From NCBI RefSeq assembly GCF_030035675.1, contig NC_084493.1, positions 24,868,203 through 24,932,202 on the forward strand: a stretch of 64,000 nucleotides of DNA, given 5' to 3'. The position numbers and the translations under genes were made by a program. This document shows, piece by piece, positions 41,345-64,000 of this stretch (position 1 is its first letter; every line of letters begins with the position of its first letter). The notes under the pieces were generated by a model. The model was not told where the DNA came from. It saw only the letters and a list, made by a program, of their open reading frames with translations, and did not search any database. This stretch comes from Rhineura floridana. Taxonomy: Eukaryota > Chordata > Lepidosauria > Squamata > Rhineuridae.

Positions 41345-42785
41345 AATAAAGCTCTCAGTGGGTACTAGTCATGGTGGCTACTTCCTCCAGTATTGGAGGC
41401 AGTATGCCTTTGAATACCATATTCGGATGATCTTGAGAAGGAGAGTGCTATTGTGGTCATGTCCTACTTTGGGGCTTCTGTCTGACCATGGTATCCTTCT
41501 GGGGAGACTCGCTGATTTGGGAGTTGGTGGCACTGCTTGGCAGTGGTTCCGCTCCTACTTGGCGGGTCGTCTCCAGAAGGTAGTGCTTGGGGAGCATTGC
41601 TCTACACCCTGGGTACTCCAGTATGGGGTTCCACAGGGGTCAGTTTTGTCCCCCATGCTTTTTAACATCTATATGAAGCCCCTGGGTGCGGTCATCAGGA
41701 GTTTTGGAGTGCATTGCCATCAGTATGCTGATGACACGCAGCTCTACTTCTCCTTTTCATCTTTTTCAGGTGAGGCTGTCAATGTACTGAACCGTTGCCT
41801 GGCTGCGACAATGGACTGGATGAGAGCTAATAATCTGAGGCTTAATCCAGACAAGACCGAGATGCTGTTAGTGGGAGGTTCTCCCGACCGGATGGTGGAT
41901 GTTCAACCTGTTCTGGACGGGGTTACACTCCCCCTGAAGGAGCAGGTTCGTAGTTTGGGAGTTCTTTTAGAACCTTCACTGTCACTTGAGGATCAAGTAG
42001 CCTCGGTGGCATGGAGTGCCTTTTACCAACTTCGTTTGGTGGCCCAACTTCGCCCCTATCTGGATAGGGATGACCTCGCTTCAGTTGTCCATGCTCTGGT
42101 AACCTCTAAACTAGATTACTGCAATGCGCTCTACGTGGGGCTGCCTTTGAAGACGGTTCGGAAACTGCAGCTTGTGCAAAATGCAGCGGCCAGATTGATA
42201 ACGGGGACCAGGCGGTCCGAACATATAACACTGATTCTGGCCCGCTTGCATTGGCTGCCTATATGTTTCCGGGCCCGGTTCAAGGTGCTGGTTTTAACCT
42301 ATAAAGCCTTATACGGCGCGGGACCACGATACCTGATGGAACGCCTCTCCCGATATGAATCTACCCATACACTACGCTCAGCATCGAAGGCCCTCCTCCG
42401 GGTGCCTACTCAGAGGGAGGCTCGGAGGGTGACGACAAGAAAGAGGGCCTTCTCAGTGGCGGCCCCCGAATTATGGAATAGTCTTCCTGACGAGGTACGC
42501 CTGGCGCCGACATTACTATCTTTTCGGCGCCAGGTTAAAACTTTCCTTTTTTCCCAGGCATTTTAGTATGTGTAAAAATGTTTATGTTTTTAAATTTAAA
42601 TTTTAAGCTTTTAAAAAAACTGTTTTAAATATGTGTTTCATTGTATTTTATGCTGATTGTTGTGAACCGCCCAGGGAGCTTCGGCTATGGGCGGTATATA
42701 AATTTAATAAAATGAAAATGAAATAAAATGCTGAGCTAGATAGGCCTTTGATCTGATATAGCAGGGCTCTTGCTTCGTGTAGCTC
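41345..42785 (+). repeat. CR1 3' fragment split by an L2-type LINE
   Basis: CR1 text at 41,345-41,420 (ctcagtgggtactagtcatg, ggaggcagtatgcctttgaa) resumes at 42,727-42,785 (gctgagctagataggccttt, agcagggctcttgcttcg). The L2-type element lies between. Confidence 0.6.
41425..42726 (+). mobile_element. L2-type LINE, 5'-truncated
   Basis: About 1.3 kb, starting within the reverse-transcriptase domain and ending in tgtgaaccgcccagggagct, then ggcggtatataaatttaat and an A-rich tail. In the coding part: QYGVPQGSVLSPMLFNIYMK, the YADDTQLYFSF catalytic box, KLDYCNALYVGLP, RLHWLPICFRARFKVLVLTY and a SVAAPELWNSLPDEVR ending. These C-terminal phrases are typical of L2-like elements of fish and reptiles. 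The frame stays open from 41,358 to the stop at 42,566, so the copy is fairly young. Confidence 0.8.
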
Positions 42786-43033
42786 TCTTCCGTTCCTTCC
42801 CTCCATCCTGCCATATGCCACCATATGATCTTTATTTTCCCAGTGATTCAACTCCATGTCCTATTTATATATGGTCTTCCTAATTAGTACTAAGTTTTGA
42901 AGTATTGAAAAAGTACAAAGGGGTGAAAGCTGAGCCCTGGAAAGTCAATATTACAGTACAATTTTTTCTGGTCTCACAAAGTAACCTTTGTTTTGTTGTT
43001 TTCCTCCTTCATTTTGCAGTGATCAGGGAAAAT

Positions 43034-59703
<16,670 letters not shown>

Positions 59704-61449
59704 GTATGCTGGCTTCTTAAAAATTCAATCCAGCTGTTTCTTTGGGGGATGATTTGTGGGTGATGCTTTGAAAGGGGATGCCTGCTGAATAGGAATATGG
59801 CTATTCTGATTTTGATTTGTGCTGTGTCACATGCTGTGTTCTGCGTGGCCCTTTTTTAATGGATTGGATCAAAAACACTCAATTGTAGTTAGGTAAGCAT
59901 ACAGAGATCTGGCTCTATATGAATATTTGACATTAAAATATCACTGTTTGGGTGTTTCAGGCTCTGTATATATTCTCATGATCGTTATAACAGATCTGTC
60001 AAGTAGGCCGGTAGCATCCCTGTATTGTAGAGTCTGGAGGCACATGAGCTGATGAGACAGACAGTGGGTTTGCATAAGGGCACACTGTGACTGTCATGGC
60101 TGAAGTAAGACTTGAAAGGCTGACCTCCTGGCTCTTGCTGTTAGCCACTATACTGCACCAGCTCTTACTTCTGTCCTTAAGTTGCAATGAATGCAAGTAT
60201 TTTTAACTGCCATGGTTGCTGTTCAAAACACACCTGGTCCTAATTTGATTGATTTCAGCTCTTGTTGCCTCCCCCTCCTCCAATGATTGCATGTTCAGTC
60301 CTTGGCACCTACAGTTAAAAAATGAATCTGGTAGGAGTTAATGTGAAAAGCCTCTGCCAGAGACTTCTCAGTGCCATTGGTAGAGCAGACGGTACTGGGA
60401 CAAGTAGTTTGACTTGACAGAAAGCAACTTTTGTTCTCGAGGTGGAAGGCAAGGCTAAGAGGTGCAGATGGCTGCCTGCCTGCTTGTTCCTTGTCCATCA
60501 TGGCTGGTAATCCTGTTCTGAGAATGTATTGCCTAGTTTGTGAGTGCCTTTATGTGTATGGCCATGTTTATGTGTGTGCCGAAAGCTGGGTTTGGCTACT
60601 GTAGAAGACCACCTCACTGCATCCCCCAGGTAAAGGAAACTTTCAGCTATTCTCTGCCTTTTGGGAGGCAGGCAAAGTAGTGGAGTATGCCCTGAAAGTG
60701 CAAGGGTAAAGGCTCACTTTATGGATCTGTGTCTGTCTAGGTTTAGGCTGGGGTGCAGAACCTAAGCTACTTTAGTAGCCCTGGTAGACAGGCTGCATCT
60801 GGAGATAGGAATGTGATAATACAGACTCCTTTTTCTTAGACCTCTCAGCAGCCTTTGATAGTATTGATCCTCTGAACTTTATTGCCCATCCACGGGATTG
60901 CTCTGCAGTGGTTCCAACTTGCAGAAGATGTCGATTGGTGACTGATGACTAGACCTATAAAGCAGAATGAGGTGCCATTTTAGACTGCAAGGAAGGATGC
61001 ATTTAAAAAAAGAAACTCGTAAGAAGAAAACTGACACGTCAGGGGAAGGGATGGGGTAAAGCTTTGTCCTTGTTCCTTCTTGAAGGCAGAGGAGCCTTTT
61101 TGGTGATGAGGGCTGCATTCCTTCAGTGTGAGGGGGCCACATACCAGGGGTGGTGATGGGTGGGGCTGAAGCCAAAAGTGGGTGGGGCCAAAACTGGCCT
61201 TCATTTTCTTTCTGCTACCTTCTTTGTTTTTCCTTTGCTTCCCACCAGGACACCCCCCCCTTTGCAGCAGTTAGGACTTTAAAGATCAAAAGGAGTACTT
61301 TGACTTTAGGCTTAGACGCATACTGGAAATGTTACCCATATAAGAAATCCCTGTTAAAATTCTCACAGCTTCATATTTTCAAGTTTCCAGATATCCTTTA
61401 GAAGCAGCCCCACATATTGCATTCATCTAACCTGGATGCTATTAAAGGT
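59704..61449. other. EDC3 intron 4, mostly unassigned
   Basis: A short L2-type reverse-transcriptase scrap lies at about 60,835-60,930, where the translation reads DLSAAFDSIDPLNF, an L2-like active-site region. I see nothing else. Confidence 0.45.
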
Positions 61450-62450
61450 ATAATAATAATAATAATAAAATTTTATTTGTTAGTCGCCCATCTGTCTGAC
61501 TTAACAGACACTCTGGGCGACTTACACAATATAAAACACAATTTAAAACATATTCATACAACAGTAAACCACCTGTTAGTAATAGCCTAACCCACCCCAG
61601 AAATCCCATAGGCCTGCCTGAATAACAAGGTCTTTCAGGCTCGACAAAAAGCCATCAGGGATTGAGACCAAACCCAGCCTCTTCCGGAAAGGGTGCAGCT
61701 GACAAACCTGGAGAAGGGCAGTTCTAGCCACTGCTGCCACCTTGGGCCTCCAGGAAGAGTGTTTGGTTATTTATTTATATGTCTCCCCACCTTTCCTTCT
61801 AGAAGCTCAAGGGTAGCACGCACTGTTTTCCCCTATTATCCTCACAACCCTGTGAGGTAGGTTAGGCTGAGAAAAGCAGTAGGCTCAAGGTGGTAATATG
61901 CTTCATGCCTCAGTGGGAATTTGAACCCAGGCCTAGCTTGATGACTGTAACCCAGCTTCCCCAACCTGGTGCCCTCCAGATGTTGTTGGATTCCAACTCC
62001 CATCATCCCCAGCCAGCATGCCAGTGATTAGGGGGTAATGAAATATAGGAAGGTGCCTTATACTAAGTCAGAGAACTGGTCCTTCTAGCTCAGTATTTTC
62101 TACACAGATTGGCAGCAGCTCTCCAGGATTTCAGCCTGGGAACGTTCCCAGCCCTGTCTGAAGATGCCAGGGATTGAAGCTGGGACCTTCTGCATGTAAA
62201 GTCGATGCTCTGCTTCTGAGCCATAGCTCTTCCCTGAAGCTATACTTCAGCAACATCTGGAGGACACCAGTTGAGGGTAGGGTGCTCTAACCACTACACC
62301 ATGCTGGCTGTCAGTGCTGGATCCATATGATCCCCTGTCCCACACTCTGAACCTGATGACCTTGGGCGAGTTTGCCTTGGCCTCAAAACAGCAATGTGGT
62401 GATAATTCTCATCTACTTTGCAGGGTTATTGTAAAGATAATGGCAACTAT
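61450..62450. repeat. Repeat cluster in EDC3 intron 4
   Basis: 61,450-61,765: minus-strand LINE-like unit with an inverted (AAT)n tail and tgggcgacttacacaatat. 61,766-61,945: Sauria-type SINE variant, minus strand (caaccctgtgaggtaggtta). 61,955-62,275: palindromic hAT-like MITE (cagatgttgttggattccaa / cttcagcaacatctggagga) interrupted by a minus-strand tRNA-derived SINE (62,046-62,235). 62,280-62,450: diverged Sauria SINE remnant, minus-like head (ctctaaccactacaccatgc). Confidence 0.6.
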
Positions 62451-63689
62451 GTGAGGAAATGTTCCTTATATCGGGAGAATCATAGAATAATGTTGCTGCT
62501 TTGTTATATTGCATGTAACTGTGAGTCAAATGGCAGTGATGGGGTCAAGGCAAATGCCACAACAGTTCACATGAGGAAAGGAAGCCAGGAGAGGCCATTG
62601 GGACTGTGGAGGTGGGGAGGCACAGAACAAGGAGGAGGGGTGAATGTCTCTCCCATTGCCCTCACAACACTATATGAGCTCTATCTACCCTTGCATTGGC
62701 AGCTGTGAAATATATTCAGGCCTAAGCTGTCCTGTTTTTATTACCTTAATTATGGAATAATACAATCCACCTTCCAACCCAAGAATAATTTAAGTCTGGC
62801 TGAGGTCCAGCCCTCGTTTGTGGCACTGTTGTTATTTTTCAGATTTACACGCTACCTCTTTGATTGCTTTCCACTCTGAGTTTATTTAACACAGTCTGGT
62901 TTTGATAAGCTGGTCTGACTGGTTGGCCCTTGCGTGAGTGAGAAGAAGGGAAGTCTTCTCAGTACTTGCACGCTCCTGTCAAAGAGCAATTAGGGCAAAG
63001 GGTAATATACTGTAGCTCTTGCCTTGCTGTTATTGCGTGCCACAGTGCAGTGTAATCTCACACCTTATCTCTTCCTCCACTTCAAACAATATCCCCTTGA
63101 ATGGAGGAGTATTAAGGGCTGAGAGTTCCCAGAGACACAAAACCCTTGCAAAGCGAGCACTTGGTGGCACAGATGCATGCCATGTTGTCTTGTAGAATAA
63201 GTTCAAGATTGCAGGTATCCATCCAGCAAAAATGAAGGGTACTCTTTAAATGGTCACAGTCCCGCATGAAGTGCTCTTGCACACACAGCATTGCACCTGT
63301 GCAGCTCCTATTCATTTCAGTGAATCTTGCTTAGGAGGATTTCCCAGTATGACGGTGCCTCTGGCATCCCTGTTTGTGCGTTTTTAAAAATCTTGAACCT
63401 CTGAACAGAATGTGACTGAGGGCCCCCAGGACCACATAGGCAGCAGAGGTTGCTTGCTGACCTGATAAAAGGAAAGAGGGCTGCCAAGGAAAAAGCAAGA
63501 GAGGTCAGAAGCATTAGGAGCCTGATGTGCTGAGATTACAGCTGATCTTGGCTAGCTTGGAATTTTTCTTGGCTCCTTGCTTTCTCTCTGCCTCATTTTA
63601 TTCCCTCCACCCCCTGTTTTCCTTTGGTTTGCAAGCCCTTTGGGGACAAGGGATGCCGTGCTCATGGTCTTATTGCTTTAAAGAATTAA
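62451..63689. other. EDC3 intron 4, nothing recognised
   Basis: No repeat family or exon identified by eye. Confidence 0.35.
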
Positions 63690-63990
63690 ACCAGAACTAT
63701 CACATTCACTAGAAGCTAAAATGATGAAACTGAGGTTATCATACTTTGGACACATCACGAGAAGACATGATTCATTAGAAAAGATAATAATGCTGGGAAA
63801 AACAGAAGGGAGTAGAAAAAGAGGAAGGCCAAACAAGAGATGGGTGGGTTCCATAAAGGAAGCCACAGACCTGAACTTACAAGATCTGAACAGGGTGGTT
63901 CATGACAGATGCTCTTGGAGGTCGCTGATTCATAGGGTGGCCATAAGTAGTAGTTGACTTGGAGGCACATAACAACAACAACAAAGTAGT
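63690..63990 (+). mobile_element. Bov-B (RTE) LINE, 3' end
   Basis: Encodes KMMKLRLSYFGHITRRHDSL and LGKTEGSRKRGRPNKRW, ending tcatagggtggccataagta and an (AAC)n tail. The frame is shorter than in the copy at 34,500 and lacks its 19-bp duplication. Confidence 0.85.
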
Positions 63991-64000
63991 GCATATAACT

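Noticed and set aside
41358-42566. 402-codon frame as a host gene
   Set aside because: Reverse-transcriptase box YADD and L2-type C-terminal phrases show it is a truncated LINE.

Overview
This is vertebrate nuclear DNA, almost certainly from a squamate reptile (a lizard or close relative). The case rests on two things. Two host genes have recognisable exon/intron structure: a CYP1A-type cytochrome P450, and the first coding exons of EDC3. The repeat landscape is also squamate-like: CR1 and L2-type LINEs, Bov-B LINE 3' ends, Sauria-type SINEs that share the Bov-B tail, tRNA-derived SINEs, and many short hAT-like and palindromic MITEs. No bacterial operons, CRISPR arrays or rRNA genes were seen.

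Layout. 1-5,700: upstream intergenic DNA made mostly of nested repeats, including a solo LTR with an exact target duplication and an exon-like stretch of unknown origin (4,624-4,851). 5,690-6,190: a CpG-rich island with three matches to the Ah-receptor element. 6,200-13,190: repeat-rich intergenic DNA. 13,190-29,945: the CYP1A gene, with CCAAT and TATA boxes, a probable non-coding exon 1, six coding exons (17,678-29,010) and a poly(A) signal at 29,920. 29,945-35,700: intergenic, with a Tigger-like MITE, a hAT element inside a palindromic MITE, a pyrimidine-rich tandem array, a 1-kb long-TIR element and a Bov-B 3' end. 35,700-64,000: EDC3, with a CpG promoter, a probable non-coding exon 1 and coding exons at 43,034, 48,816 and 59,371. 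The rest of the gene lies beyond the window. EDC3 introns hold a CR1 copy with an open 918-codon ORF2, two L2-type LINE copies (one internally deleted) and an ORF1-only L1-like element.

The two genes are head to tail on the + strand. This is the arrangement I recall for CYP1A1 and EDC3 on human 15q24, which supports both calls. CYP1A is a microsomal haem monooxygenase, normally induced through the Ah receptor. EDC3 is a cytoplasmic P-body scaffold for mRNA decapping. Adjacency appears to be conserved synteny; I infer no shared function.

The most interesting observation is a pair of L1-like retrotransposon copies (21,485-23,362 + and 46,027-47,966 -). Each is bounded by an 18-bp target duplication and encodes only an ORF1p-like RNA-binding protein with no ORF2. 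Both share a 5' leader containing two hairpins. They look like a self-contained, non-autonomous 'half-L1' family. All calls are from reading the sequence; no database search was run.
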